64,000 bases of DNA, taken from the NCBI RefSeq assembly GCF_030159795.1, contig NZ_BSND01000003.1, positions 1 through 64,000 of the forward strand, in the 5' to 3' direction. This document shows, one piece after another, positions 25,312 through 34,382 of the stretch. This DNA comes from Methylophaga thalassica (GTDB lineage: Bacteria; Pseudomonadota; Gammaproteobacteria; Nitrosococcales; Methylophagaceae). The notes beneath the pieces were generated by a model that saw only the letters and a program-made list of their open reading frames with translations, did not search any database and was not told the DNA's origin. The position numbers and the translations under genes were made by a program. Every line of letters starts with the position of its first letter. Position 1 is the stretch's first letter.

Positions 25312-26280
25312 GTGGCTTTAAACGAGTTCTCTCTGATAAAACAGTATTTTGCTGATGCAACGCAAAAACGCCAGGATGTCATTGTTGATATTGGAGATGA
25401 TTGTGCTGTCTTGTCCTGTCCTGAAGACAGTGATATTGCTATTTCCATTGATACCTTAGTTTCAGGCGTTCATTTTTTTGCCGATGTAGATCCGTTTACA
25501 CTGGGTCATAAATCACTTGCTGTGGGCTTAAGTGATTTGGCAGCGATGGGAGCAACACCAGCCTGGTTTACACTCGCGTTAACATTACCTGAACTGGATG
25601 AAAACTGGTTATCGGCTTTTGCTGAAGGCATGGCTGCATTAGCTAGCCAGCATAATATTCAACTTGTGGGCGGTGATACCACGAAAGGGCCTCTGACCAT
25701 CAGTATTCAGGTTCATGGGCTGGTGAAAAAAGGCACGCAGCTACGACGCAGTCAAGCAAAGTTATCCGATAAGATTTATGTCAGCGGAACACTGGGTGAT
25801 GCCGGGGCAGCTTTACAAAAACGTCTATCATCATGGCAACCCTCAGAACTGACAGAACAAGATTGGCTATTCCTCAATAAACGGCTTGAGCAACCAAGCC
25901 CAAGACTGGCGATTTCACAAAAAATCTTACCTTTTACTCACGCAGCAATTGATATTTCTGACGGTTTATTAGCTGATCTTGGTCATATTCTGGAGACGAG
26001 TGGTAAGGGAGCCAGAATTAATCTCGGTGCTATTCCCTTATCTTCCAGCCTACAAAAAATCGATAGACAACAAGCGCTAAAGTTTGCACTGAGTTCAGGT
26101 GACGATTATGAACTCTGCTTTACCGTGGCGGCAGATCAAGTGGCTGCCGTTGAAGCATTAAATCTGGATATTCAACAAATTGGTGAAATTATCGATGAAC
26201 AGGCCATTGTTCTGCTCGATGACGATGGGAAACCCTCGATATTAGATATCACTAGCAAAGGATATGACCATTTTGCCTAA
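25312..26280 (+). CDS. thiL: Thiamine-monophosphate kinase
   Basis: A 322-residue PurM-like kinase. It phosphorylates thiamine monophosphate to the coenzyme TPP. Motifs include VDIGDDCAVL (residues 24-33), GHKSLAVGLSDLAAMGA, VGGDTTKGPL and AIDISDGLLADLG. The start is GTG at 25312 with AAGG about eight bases upstream. Its end overlaps pgpA by 17 bp. It shows the cell can finish TPP from monophosphate, the product expected from synthesis or from a thiamine kinase. Confidence 0.96.
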   Translation: MALNEFSLIKQYFADATQKRQDVIVDIGDDCAVLSCPEDSDIAISIDTLVSGVHFFADVDPFTLGHKSLAVGLSDLAAMGATPAWFTLALTLPELDENWLSAFAEGMAALASQHNIQLVGGDTTKGPLTISIQVHGLVKKGTQLRRSQAKLSDKIYVSGTLGDAGAALQKRLSSWQPSELTEQDWLFLNKRLEQPSPRLAISQKILPFTHAAIDISDGLLADLGHILETSGKGARINLGAIPLSSSLQKIDRQQALKFALSSGDDYELCFTVAADQVAAVEALNLDIQQIGEIIDEQAIVLLDDDGKPSILDITSKGYDHFA

Positions 26281-26749
26281 AGTGACCTTTAAACAATTAT
26301 TAGAAAGACCAACGGCATTTTTAGCTTATGGGTTTGGTTCAGGTCTTGCACCTAAGGCGCCCGGGACATTTGGCACTTTGGCGGCTATCCCTGTTTTCTA
26401 TTTGATGCAGTCCTTACCTATGGCGAGTTATCTCTTGCTGACGGTTGTATTTTTTTTCCTAGGCATCTGGTTTTGTCAGAAAACAGTCGACTGGTTACAA
26501 CAGGATGATCCCTCCGCTATTGTCTGGGATGAAATTGTTGGGTTTCTCATCACTATGATTGCAGCCCCGAGTGGCTGGTTATGGATTTTGTTGGGATTCG
26601 TTCTATTCCGGGTATTCGATATTTTGAAACCCTGGCCAGTCAGTCTGGCTGATAAAAGACTGCATGGCGGTTTTGGTGTGATGTTAGATGATGTTATCGC
26701 CGGATTATACGCTTTGCTGATACTTCAGCTTATTGCGTATTTTGTCTAA
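26264..26749 (+). CDS. pgpA: Phosphatidylglycerophosphatase A
   Basis: A 161-residue inner membrane enzyme with the family motifs FGSGLAPKAPGTFGTLAAIP near the N-terminus, IVWDEIVGF, and FRVFDILKPWP in the third segment. It removes phosphate from phosphatidylglycerol phosphate. It begins inside the end of thiL (17-bp overlap), the usual nusB-thiL-pgpA arrangement, and is the last gene of that unit. Confidence 0.95.
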   Translation: MTILPKVTFKQLLERPTAFLAYGFGSGLAPKAPGTFGTLAAIPVFYLMQSLPMASYLLLTVVFFFLGIWFCQKTVDWLQQDDPSAIVWDEIVGFLITMIAAPSGWLWILLGFVLFRVFDILKPWPVSLADKRLHGGFGVMLDDVIAGLYALLILQLIAYFV

Positions 26750-26777
26750 TCCGACGATAACCAATATTTATCTTTCT

Positions 26778-27677
26778 CTACAGGATAGAAGCGGCATCAA
26801 TCGAGTGATTTTGTGTACCGTGATGGGCAATTTTTAAAGCCCCAAGGGTAGAAGCAATTCTGCCGGTTTCTTGCCAATCTTTACCATGCAAAATACCGTG
26901 TAACAGGCCAGCACGATAAGCATCACCGCAACCTGTTGGGTCAACAACCTGAGCCGCTTTCTGACACGCAATATCAATGCGCTTACCTTCAGTATAGATG
27001 TAAGAGCCTTCGGCGCCACGGGTGATAATCAATGCCTCAACATGACGAGCGATTTCTTCTTCAGGAAGCCCTGTACGGTCCATGAATAATTGTGTTTCAT
27101 AATCATTTAAAGCGATATAACTGGCTTGTTCAGCAAAGGCCATCAATTCATCACCATTAAACATCGGTAAGCCCTGACCTGGGTCGAAAATAAAAGGAAT
27201 ACCGGCTGATTTTAATTGTTCAGCATGTTGAATCATGCCATCACGACCATCTGGAGCAATGATAGCCAGTTTAATATCTTTGGCTTCACTGATAGGTGTT
27301 TCATGTGCCAGGTTCATGGCTCCGGGGTGGAAAGCTGTAATCTGATTATCATCCTTATCGGTGGTGATAAAGGCCTGAGCCGTGTAATGACCTTGTTTAA
27401 CATGGACATGATCACGTTTAATATTTTTCGCATCCATCCATTCTGCATATGGCGCAAAGTCAGTTCCTACCGTACCCATTGGCACAGGGTTGTCACCAAG
27501 TAGTTTCAGGTTATAGGCAATATTACCAGCACAGCCACCAAACTCACGACGTAACTCTGGCACCAGAAAGGCCACATTTAACATGTGCACTTTGTCCGGC
27601 AATATGTGGTTTTTAAACTTATCAGGAAAAACCATAATATTGTCGAAAGCGAATGAGCCACAAATAAGCACTGACAT
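26778..27677 (-). CDS. PfkB-family kinase, adenosine-kinase-like
   Basis: A 299-residue ribokinase-fold sugar/nucleoside kinase. It has the early motif REFGGCAGNIAYNLKLLG (residues 44-61) and the C-terminal catalytic signature VDPTGCGDAYRAGLL, with the general base Asp. The N-terminal ICGSFAFDNIM and the HPGAMN stretch are those of bacterial adenosine-kinase-like members. A role in using adenosine freed from S-adenosylhomocysteine is plausible in a methylating, methylotroph-like cell. Substrate assignment is from resemblance. Three bp separate it from rnd. Confidence 0.8.
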   Translation of the reverse strand: MSVLICGSFAFDNIMVFPDKFKNHILPDKVHMLNVAFLVPELRREFGGCAGNIAYNLKLLGDNPVPMGTVGTDFAPYAEWMDAKNIKRDHVHVKQGHYTAQAFITTDKDDNQITAFHPGAMNLAHETPISEAKDIKLAIIAPDGRDGMIQHAEQLKSAGIPFIFDPGQGLPMFNGDELMAFAEQASYIALNDYETQLFMDRTGLPEEEIARHVEALIITRGAEGSYIYTEGKRIDIACQKAAQVVDPTGCGDAYRAGLLHGILHGKDWQETGRIASTLGALKIAHHGTQNHSIDAASIL

Positions 27678-27680
27678 AAC

Positions 27681-28826
27681 TTAACTTTCCTTTATTTCTA
27701 GATGGGTAGGGTGGGCCTGAATACTGATTTTTCCTCGCATGAATGCATGCAAGGTATGCCCAATAATTTTATAGCGCCAGCCATGTAATAAAGCACAATC
27801 CTGGCCCCGCACCAATGATTCAATATCTTTACGTGTAGCCACTGCAGAAGGGGTGATGGATTGTTCATCACAACTTTTTCTTAATAATGCCATCAACGCA
27901 TCAATCAGTGCTTCTTGCTGATTACTAAGCGCTGAAGGTCGTTTCAATACAGGCCACTTTTCTTTCGGAATATCTTTTGCTGCGGTGATGACTTTGATGA
28001 TGGTGTTGCCATACCGGTCTATATCACGCGCTTCTAGGCCACGAATTTTTTTCATTGCATCGAGCGTCATTGGCGTGAAGCGAGCTAAGTCCAGCATCAC
28101 ATCATCTTTCAAAATCCAGCGACGAGGTAAATCAAGCTCAATGGCTCGTTTCTCACGCCAGGCACCGAGTTCTTGCAAGATCACTAATTGCTGACTTTTT
28201 AAGCGTCCTGCGCCTTTCACTCTCAGCCAACTTTGTTGTGGATCTTCTTGATAAGTTTCTTTTGCAGTTAATGCCGCAAAGTCATCACTCAGCCACTCCA
28301 CCCGACCTGTTCGATTAAGTTCATCTACAAGTTGAAGATAGAGTTGTCGAAGATATCTGACATCATCAGCGGCATAGTCGACCTGTGCTTCTGATAGAGG
28401 TCGTTGGCGCCAGTCTGTTCTTGCCTGACCTTTATCAAGCTCAACACCGAGACATTGTTTAACCAAATTGCCATAACCTATTTGATCGCCGTAGCCTAGG
28501 ACTGTTGCGGCCAATTGTGTATCAAAGACTTTGGGCGGGAGTGCATTTTTCATTAAGAAAAATAATTCTAAATCTTGTCTGGCAGCATGAAACACAATGG
28601 TGATGTTTTCAGAGTAAAACAACGCCATCAAGGGGGATAAATCACTAATAGCCAATGGATCAACACAAGCGATGACATCATTGCTGGCAACCTGAATTAA
28701 ACATAACTGCGGGAAATAGGTCTTTTCGCGATGGAATTCGGTATCCACTGCCAGCCATTCACTGTCTGCTAGCTGTTGGCAGAGTGTATTGAGACCGGCT
28801 TCTGTATTTACAAACTGAATAGTCAT
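27681..28826 (-). CDS. rnd: Ribonuclease D
   Basis: A 381-residue DEDD exonuclease. The first metal motif is VDTEFHREKTYFPQLCLIQ (residues 28-46), the second HAARQDLELF, and the third YAADDVRYLRQLY. An HRDC domain follows from about residue 210. It trims the 3' ends of tRNA precursors and other small RNAs. It precedes the PfkB kinase with a 3-bp gap, so the two are probably read together. Confidence 0.94.
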   Translation of the reverse strand: MTIQFVNTEAGLNTLCQQLADSEWLAVDTEFHREKTYFPQLCLIQVASNDVIACVDPLAISDLSPLMALFYSENITIVFHAARQDLELFFLMKNALPPKVFDTQLAATVLGYGDQIGYGNLVKQCLGVELDKGQARTDWRQRPLSEAQVDYAADDVRYLRQLYLQLVDELNRTGRVEWLSDDFAALTAKETYQEDPQQSWLRVKGAGRLKSQQLVILQELGAWREKRAIELDLPRRWILKDDVMLDLARFTPMTLDAMKKIRGLEARDIDRYGNTIIKVITAAKDIPKEKWPVLKRPSALSNQQEALIDALMALLRKSCDEQSITPSAVATRKDIESLVRGQDCALLHGWRYKIIGHTLHAFMRGKISIQAHPTHLEIKES

Positions 28827-28869
28827 GCTGTGTCTTTAAAAAAGGAACACAGTATAGCCAGTTTCTTGT

Positions 28870-29760
28870 TCAATGCATAACCTGACCCTGATGTGTTGAC
28901 ACCATATCTAAAACAGCATTTACAATAATGTCAGGTTGATGAAGATGGATATCATGACCACTGTGAAAAGCAAACAAATGCTGGCTATGGGAGGTGAGTT
29001 TCCATAAGTCTTGTTGGAGATGAACCCAGATTTTTTCACGATTTTCAGCATCTTTTTGGCCTTGCCATTCACTCTGGCCACGGCTGATAACGACTAATGG
29101 CACATTTGGCAGATGTCTGAGATGTTTAACTTGTAAAGCACTTTGATAAAGTGAGGATATTTCAGTTCGAGCAGCGTTAATTGCCCGTTCTTTGAGCATA
29201 GATTGTTCGGCGTTCAGTGGCGTACCCGAAGGTTTGGGAAGAATGATGATATTTCGTTTACGATCGTAATTTTGCGGTAGCTTAATATTTAACTTTTCAT
29301 ACTGATTTTCATGTGAAGCGTCTACTAACACAATACCAGTCACTTCTTCAGGGTGACTAGCCGCGAATACTCGCATGTTATAGCCACCAAACGAATGTCC
29401 AACCAAAATGAATGGACCATCTAGCTTTGCTTTATGGATCAGGGTTTCTAATTCATTTGCAATACGGACACTGGTACGAGGTTGAGGTCCTGCATCACTC
29501 CAGCCATAACCCGCTCTGTCATACACACAGGTACGTGTGTGTTTGGCAATGTTATTTTGAATATTAAACCAGGCTGTGGAGTCATCACCAAGACCAGTAT
29601 CGATAATAACGACGGGCTGTCCGTGACCTTTGCATAGCATATGAAGTTTGTATCCACCTACATCATAACGGACGCCAGGTGCCTTAGGATATTCGCTGGC
29701 ATAGGCAGAACTAAGAAATAGGCACAAAAAAATAACAGTGGATATGGAATTTACAGACAT
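28870..29760 (-). CDS. Secreted alpha/beta hydrolase
   Basis: A 296-residue protein with an N-terminal signal peptide (TVIFLCLFLSSAYASE) and an alpha/beta-hydrolase domain: oxyanion-side VVIIDTGLGDDSTAW, the nucleophile elbow LVGHSFGGYNMR, and a C-terminal histidine in HSGHDIHLHQPD. It should be a periplasmic or exported esterase/peptidase-like enzyme; the substrate is unknown. I use the ATG at 29760, which has GGAG seven bases upstream; a TTG at 29772 would overlap that site. It is separated from rnd by 43 bp. Confidence 0.82.
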   Translation of the reverse strand: MSVNSISTVIFLCLFLSSAYASEYPKAPGVRYDVGGYKLHMLCKGHGQPVVIIDTGLGDDSTAWFNIQNNIAKHTRTCVYDRAGYGWSDAGPQPRTSVRIANELETLIHKAKLDGPFILVGHSFGGYNMRVFAASHPEEVTGIVLVDASHENQYEKLNIKLPQNYDRKRNIIILPKPSGTPLNAEQSMLKERAINAARTEISSLYQSALQVKHLRHLPNVPLVVISRGQSEWQGQKDAENREKIWVHLQQDLWKLTSHSQHLFAFHSGHDIHLHQPDIIVNAVLDMVSTHQGQVMH

Positions 29761-29811
29761 CACATGCTCCAAGATGAATCTTACCGGAGCATAGTTTTAG
29801 CGATGTGAAGT

Positions 29812-30063
29812 TTACGTGTAAGAAACTGTTTGCTCTTGGATTTTTTGATTGAGTTGTGTCAAATCAAATGGCCAGAAAAGTTGTTGTTTGTCTGGAAATT
29901 CGACAACCGGAATATGTACTCCGAATTCTTCAACAAGCTTATCATCATCACCGATTTCGATAAGCTTGATATCGATTGCATATGCCTGTGACGACGCGTG
30001 TAAGAGCTCTTGAGCTTGCTCACATAAGTGACAACCAGCCGTGGTATAAAGATGAATGACCAT
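29812..30063 (-). CDS. Glutaredoxin-family protein
   Basis: An 83-residue thioredoxin-fold protein with the redox motif CHLC (Cys11, Cys14), and the cis-proline region VHIPVVEF. It fits the short glutaredoxin-like family (DUF836) often annotated as glutaredoxin. Its ATG shares one base with the moaB stop codon (TAATG), so translation is coupled. Its partner is unknown. Confidence 0.85.
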   Translation of the reverse strand: MVIHLYTTAGCHLCEQAQELLHASSQAYAIDIKLIEIGDDDKLVEEFGVHIPVVEFPDKQQLFWPFDLTQLNQKIQEQTVSYT

Positions 30064-30578
30064 TATTTTTCTAATAAACGCGGAATCAGGTCAATAAAGT
30101 TGCAGGGCTTGTGCGTGGCATTTAACTGGTCATGGAGTATTTCATCCCAGCCAGTAATACAGGCACCTTTAGAACCGGGCAGGCAAAAAATAAATTTACC
30201 ATTGGCTAGGCCTGCGATAGCTCGACTTTGAACTGTCGATGTTTTGATAACATCATAAGAACGAGCACGAAATAACTCGCCGAAGCCTTCAATTTCTTTA
30301 TCGAATAATACTTTGACGGCTTCTGGAGTACCATCCCGACCGGTCAGGCCTGTTCCACCTGTAGTAATGATGACATCAATGTCGTCATTGATTAACCATT
30401 GTGAAATAACCGCCCTTATCCGGTAGGTATCATCAGCCACAATGTCACGATGACTCACGCTATGACCATCCGCTGTAGCTTTATCTTGCAGCACGTCGCC
30501 TGAGGCATCGTTGTCTTTAGTGCGTGTATCGGATATTGTCAAAATAGCAATGTTGACAGGAATAAATTCTGAGCCCAT
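30063..30578 (-). CDS. moaB: Molybdenum cofactor biosynthesis protein B
   Basis: A 171-residue MogA/MoaB-fold protein with the molybdopterin-binding signature TTGGTGLTGRDGTPEAV (around residues 76-92) and FCLPGSKGAC. It should act in adenylylation of molybdopterin or in a regulatory step; MoaB is often dispensable where MogA exists. No other moa gene is in the window. The start has no strong ribosome site visible. It is divergent from the OmpA-like lipoprotein gene. Confidence 0.93.
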   Translation of the reverse strand: MGSEFIPVNIAILTISDTRTKDNDASGDVLQDKATADGHSVSHRDIVADDTYRIRAVISQWLINDDIDVIITTGGTGLTGRDGTPEAVKVLFDKEIEGFGELFRARSYDVIKTSTVQSRAIAGLANGKFIFCLPGSKGACITGWDEILHDQLNATHKPCNFIDLIPRLLEK

Positions 30579-30671
30579 CTGGTACCTGCTTTAAAATGAT
30601 ATTTGCGGAACCAGTATAATGAGCAACCAGTCTACGGTCTAGAATCGATTAAAACCCTAGGAGAAAATTAG

Positions 30672-31346
30672 ATGAAGAAAATTGTCTTGGTTTCACTGAT
30701 TGCAGCGGCCTTGAGTGGCTGTGCTGCTGACGATCCTAACCAGAAAACGAAAACAGGTGCGGCGATAGGCGCTGCGGCTGGCGCTCTACTGGGTTATGCA
30801 GTCGATGACGGAGCTGGTGGTGTTCTCGCTGGCGCGGCTGTGGGTGCGCTGGCTGGTGGTGGTGTCGGACACTACATGGATAAACAGCAGCAAGAAATGG
30901 AAGCGGCTTTAGCTGATGAGCGTGCACGCAATGAATTAAAAATTCAGCAATTAGAAAATGAAACACTCAAAATTGATATTGCCAGTGAAGTGTCATTTGA
31001 TTTTGACAGTGCTTCATTAAAATCGGCTTTTACACCGACACTGAATAAAGTCGCTGATATCTTACAACGTTATCCTAATACCATTATTCATGTAGTTGGT
31101 TATACAGACAGCGTAGGTTCAGAAAGCTACAATATGAAGCTATCAGAGCGAAGAGCGCAATCTGTTGTTGATTATTTATCCTCCAGAGGCGTGTCTTCCA
31201 GTCGTTTATACGCTATTGGCAAAGGTGAAAGTGATCCGCGTGCAACTAACGATACTGAAGCTGGCCGACAATTAAATCGTCGTGTCGAACTGTTTGTTAA
31301 ACCTGTTATTGAAGGACAAGAGTCTGAAGCCTATCAAACGCCGTAA
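30672..31346 (+). CDS. OmpA-family outer membrane lipoprotein
   Basis: A 224-residue lipoprotein: signal with lipobox LSGC (Cys18), a glycine-zipper segment (AAIGAAAGALLGYAVDDGAG), a short coiled coil (residues 75-100), and a C-terminal OmpA peptidoglycan-binding domain with VVGYTDSVGS and LSERRAQSVVDYL...NRRVEL. This arrangement matches YiaD/Pal-like proteins that tie the outer membrane to the wall. Its end overlaps the probable start of rlmB. The start has TAGGAG some eight bases upstream. Confidence 0.92.
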   Translation: MKKIVLVSLIAAALSGCAADDPNQKTKTGAAIGAAAGALLGYAVDDGAGGVLAGAAVGALAGGGVGHYMDKQQQEMEAALADERARNELKIQQLENETLKIDIASEVSFDFDSASLKSAFTPTLNKVADILQRYPNTIIHVVGYTDSVGSESYNMKLSERRAQSVVDYLSSRGVSSSRLYAIGKGESDPRATNDTEAGRQLNRRVELFVKPVIEGQESEAYQTP

Positions 31347-32112
31347 AACGAAAACAGCCCATCACGCACCGATTGATCCCGATGTCATTTTTGGCCTGCA
31401 TGCTGTGCAGGCCGCTCTGGAAGTACCTGTCAGCCGTGTGAAAGAAATATGGCTGGCAGCCGAGAGACAGGATAACCGTGTTGAGAATGTCCTTGCTGCG
31501 GCAAATGAGCAAGGTGTGGTTATTCACTTTTCTGAACGTGAAACCCTCGATAAGATTGCTCCTGATGTTCAGCACCAAGGCTGTGTCGCTAAATGTCGGC
31601 CTCTGGAAAGTCTGGATGAGAAAGGGTTATTCGATCTTTTAGACAATCTGAATGAGCCGCCTTTATTGTTGATTCTGGACGGTGTTCAAGACCCTCACAA
31701 TCTAGGCGCATGTTTACGTACAGCTGAAGCTTCAGGAGCTCATGCTGTTATTGCTCCCAAGGATCGTGCTTCTGGCTTAACTGCAACGGCGATTAAGATA
31801 TCCAGTGGCTCAGCAGAGCGCTTACCTTTTGCCCAAGTGACGAATATTGCGCGTTTGATGCGAGAGTTGCAGCAAAGAGGTGTTTGGTTAATTGGTACCT
31901 CGGGTGATAGCGAAACCAGTCTGTATCAAACCAAACTGACTGGGCCGATGGCAATCGTGCTTGGTGCTGAAGGTAAAGGTATCCGCCACTTGACTCGTGA
32001 AAATTGTGATGAAGTGGTGTTTATACCTATGCAAGGCGAAGCCGAAAGCTTGAATGTTTCAGTAGCCGCAGGCGTGTGCCTGTTTGAAGCATTTCGTCAA
32101 CGCAGCTTGTGA
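31282..32112 (+). CDS. rlmB: 23S rRNA (guanosine-2251-2'-O)-methyltransferase; start uncertain
   Basis: A SpoU/TrmH-family enzyme with an N-terminal substrate-binding domain (FGLHAVQAALEV) and SPOUT motifs DPHNLGACLRTAEA, LGAEGKGIR and ESLNVSVAAG. It methylates G2251 in the ribosomal P-site loop. No ATG exists before the conserved region. The longest reading uses GTG at 31282, inside the upstream gene. A CTG at 31324 is the only candidate with a good ribosome site (GAAGGA, seven bases upstream). The true start is therefore somewhere between 31282 and 31324. Confidence 0.9.
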   Translation: MSNCLLNLLLKDKSLKPIKRRKTKTAHHAPIDPDVIFGLHAVQAALEVPVSRVKEIWLAAERQDNRVENVLAAANEQGVVIHFSERETLDKIAPDVQHQGCVAKCRPLESLDEKGLFDLLDNLNEPPLLLILDGVQDPHNLGACLRTAEASGAHAVIAPKDRASGLTATAIKISSGSAERLPFAQVTNIARLMRELQQRGVWLIGTSGDSETSLYQTKLTGPMAIVLGAEGKGIRHLTRENCDEVVFIPMQGEAESLNVSVAAGVCLFEAFRQRSL

Positions 32113-32182
32113 TAAGTACCTGAATTCAAGTAAAATGTCAGATTGCTTTAAATTCTGATTCGTCAGTTAAGCAAAACTCCTT

Positions 32183-32219
32183 GCTTTATGGCTAAGACCA
32201 TAAAGCTGTTTAAACCGTG
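32183..32219 (+). promoter_or_regulatory. Leader hairpin before rpsF, possible S6:S18 autoregulatory element
   Basis: A perfect nine-base-pair hairpin (GCTTTATGG, loop CTAAGA, CCATAAAGC) at 32183-32206 is followed by TTTAAACCGTGAGGAG and the rpsF start. rpsF leaders in many bacteria carry an S6:S18-binding element with a CCG box; the CCG beside the ribosome site fits, but I could not confirm the full consensus. Confidence 0.4.
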
Positions 32220-32229
32220 AGGAGCTCAA

Positions 32230-32568
32230 ATGAGACATTACGAAATCGTGTTTCTGGTCCACCCTGATCAGAGTGAACAAGTGCCTGGCATGATCGAGCG
32301 TTATACCCAAACACTGACAAGCGAAGGTGGTCAAGTCCATCGTTTGGAAGATTGGGGCCGCCGTCAACTTGCATACCCAATCAATAAAGTACACAAAGCA
32401 CATTATGTTCTTATGAACGTTGAATGTGGTGTTGAACAGTTGAATGAAGTAACTACTGCATTCCGTTTCAACGATGCTGTTATTCGTCATCTGGTTGTTA
32501 ACATGGAAGAAGCGGTTACTGAAGCTTCACCTATGATGCAAAAAGAAGACGAGAAAAAATCAGCTTAA
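32230..32568 (+). CDS. rpsF: 30S ribosomal protein S6
   Basis: A 112-residue S6 protein with [18 protein letters not shown] at the N-terminus and [14 protein letters not shown] in the middle; the C-terminal tail is acidic and lysine-containing as usual. It sits on the 30S platform with S18. A GAGGAG site lies seven bases upstream. It opens the rpsF-rpsR-DUF2232-rplI group; priB, found between rpsF and rpsR in enterics, is absent here. Confidence 0.98.
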   Translation: MRHYEIVFLVHPDQSEQVPGMIERYTQTLTSEGGQVHRLEDWGRRQLAYPINKVHKAHYVLMNVECGVEQLNEVTTAFRFNDAVIRHLVVNMEEAVTEASPMMQKEDEKKSA

Positions 32569-32598
32569 TACTGCTGCAGACTTTTAGGAGAATTCATA

Positions 32599-32826
32599 AT
32601 GGCACGTTTTTTTAGACGTAGAAAATTTTGTCGCTTTACTGCCGAAGGCATTAAACAAATCGATTATAAAGATGTAAATTTGTTAAAAAACTACATCACT
32701 GAAACAGGAAAAATCGTACCAAGCCGTATCACAGGTACTAAAGCGCGCTACCAGCGTCAGCTTTCAACTTGTGTGAAGCGTGCGCGTTTCCTGGCATTGT
32801 TGCCATATTGCGACATGCATAAATAA
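32599..32826 (+). CDS. rpsR: 30S ribosomal protein S18
   Basis: A 75-residue basic protein with the S18 signature [17 protein letters not shown] and the C-terminal [14 protein letters not shown]. It pairs with S6 on the 30S platform. TAGGAG lies nine bases upstream of its ATG. It follows rpsF by 30 bp. Confidence 0.98.
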   Translation: MARFFRRRKFCRFTAEGIKQIDYKDVNLLKNYITETGKIVPSRITGTKARYQRQLSTCVKRARFLALLPYCDMHK

Positions 32827-32860
32827 TTTGTCTTGATCTAAGCACTTAAACGTATCAGTT

Positions 32861-33787
32861 ATGCTGTTTAAAGTTATTGCCTCTTACGCTATGCAAGGTC
32901 GCTGGAAAGCGGCAGCAACAACAGCGGTGTTGTCAGCTCTGGCGATAATCTTTCCGCCACTAAACTATTTGTCTAGTGGTGTGATTTCGTTGACGACTTT
33001 GAGAATGGGCCCACGTGAAGGCGTGAGCGTTATTCTGGCAACGTTAGTTGTGTTTGCTTTGCTTGCTGGTTTCTTAGTGGGGCAGTTGTGGATTGCGGGT
33101 TTGGTTTTGCTAACCAGTTGGTTGCCGGTTTACCTGGTAACTCTGGCGCTTGGTTATACTCGTTCATTTGCATTGTCTTTATTAACGGCGAGTGGTTTAG
33201 GCATTCTGGTTGTACTGATGCTGCATCTGTTTATTCCAGATACAGCATCTTGGTGGCAACAGATGTTAAAACCATTCATCGATAATCTGAGTGAACAGCC
33301 TAGTTGGCAATTAAATGCAACACAGACCGAACAGGTGGCGATGAGATTATCTGGTTTAATGACCGGTCTGGTTGCCGCTGGTGTTTGTCTTAATGCGATT
33401 TTAGGCATCATTATTGGACGTGCCTGGCAGTCTGAACTCTATAATCCAGGAGCATTTGGTGCAGAGTTTAAACAGTTACGCTTGGGTAAAGCGCCTGCCG
33501 TTTTTACCGGGCTACTTATCATTTTGGCACTTACCTCTATTGGTAGCTATGTGCCATGGTTGATAGATTGTTTACCAGTGATGCTGGTAGTGTTTGGTGT
33601 TCAAGGTTTGGCTATCGTGCATGCGATGGTGGCGATAAAGCAAAAAAGTAAAGCATGGTTAGTGACTGTCTATGTTTTACTCGTCATTATGCTGCCACAA
33701 ATGGTAATGATACTAGCCAGCCTGGGTGTATTAGATCAGTGGTTTAATTTACGTGATCGCTCTAAAAAGAGTGGTACGGGTATTTGA
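32861..33787 (+). CDS. DUF2232-family integral membrane protein
   Basis: A 308-residue polytopic membrane protein with around eight hydrophobic segments. The N-terminal YAMQGRWKAAATTAVLSALA and the SLTTLRMGPREG segment are typical of the DUF2232 (YybS-like) proteins located between rpsR and rplI in many gammaproteobacteria. The function is unknown, and a transporter-like substrate-binding role has only been proposed from the fold. No clear ribosome site is seen before the ATG at 32861. Confidence 0.82.
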   Translation: MLFKVIASYAMQGRWKAAATTAVLSALAIIFPPLNYLSSGVISLTTLRMGPREGVSVILATLVVFALLAGFLVGQLWIAGLVLLTSWLPVYLVTLALGYTRSFALSLLTASGLGILVVLMLHLFIPDTASWWQQMLKPFIDNLSEQPSWQLNATQTEQVAMRLSGLMTGLVAAGVCLNAILGIIIGRAWQSELYNPGAFGAEFKQLRLGKAPAVFTGLLIILALTSIGSYVPWLIDCLPVMLVVFGVQGLAIVHAMVAIKQKSKAWLVTVYVLLVIMLPQMVMILASLGVLDQWFNLRDRSKKSGTGI

Positions 33788-33824
33788 ATAAGCAATCGAT
33801 TTGATTGCGAATGAGGGTAGAACG

Positions 33825-34373
33825 ATGCAAGTTATATTGCTAGAAAAAGTTCAAAAGCTTGGTAATCTGGGCGATGAAGTCAATGTTAAGTCTGGTTTTG
33901 GACGTAACTTCTTAGTACCTAAAGGTAAAGCGTTACCTGCAACTAAGCAAAACAGAGAAAAGTTTGAAGCACGTCGTGCGGATCTGGAAGCGGCAGCAGC
34001 GAAGTTATTAGCTGAAGCTGAAGCGCGTAAAGCGAAACTGGTTGCAGCTGGTTCTCTTAACATTATGGCTAATGCTGGTGTTGAGGGTAAACTATTCGGC
34101 TCAATCACTGCTGCAGACATCGCTGATGCATTAAATGCAGCCGGTGCTGATATTGACCGTAATGAAGTTCGCTTACCGACAGGTCCATTACGTCATACAG
34201 GCGAATACAACATTGATATTCAATTACATGCTGATGTTATTGAAGTCGTTAAAGTCAATGTAAGCTCAGAAGCTGAACTGCAAGCAAAAGCGGAAGCTGA
34301 AGAAGCGAAAAAAGCAAGAGAAGCAGCTTTAGAAGAAGCTGAAGCGATTGCTAAAGCTCAAGAAGAAGCGTAA
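33825..34373 (+). CDS. rplI: 50S ribosomal protein L9 with a charged C-terminal tail
   Basis: The start [19 protein letters not shown] is the L9 N-terminal domain, and [19 protein letters not shown] closes the C-terminal domain. I start it at the ATG at 33825 (GAGGG upstream), giving 182 residues against about 150 in most bacteria. The excess is a tail of some 35 residues made almost only of Ala, Glu and Lys, probably helical. L9 restrains the ribosome on the mRNA and protrudes from the L1 stalk side. The tail is unusual for the family. Confidence 0.96.
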   Translation: MQVILLEKVQKLGNLGDEVNVKSGFGRNFLVPKGKALPATKQNREKFEARRADLEAAAAKLLAEAEARKAKLVAAGSLNIMANAGVEGKLFGSITAADIADALNAAGADIDRNEVRLPTGPLRHTGEYNIDIQLHADVIEVVKVNVSSEAELQAKAEAEEAKKAREAALEEAEAIAKAQEEA

Positions 34374-34382
34374 TAAAAAGTA

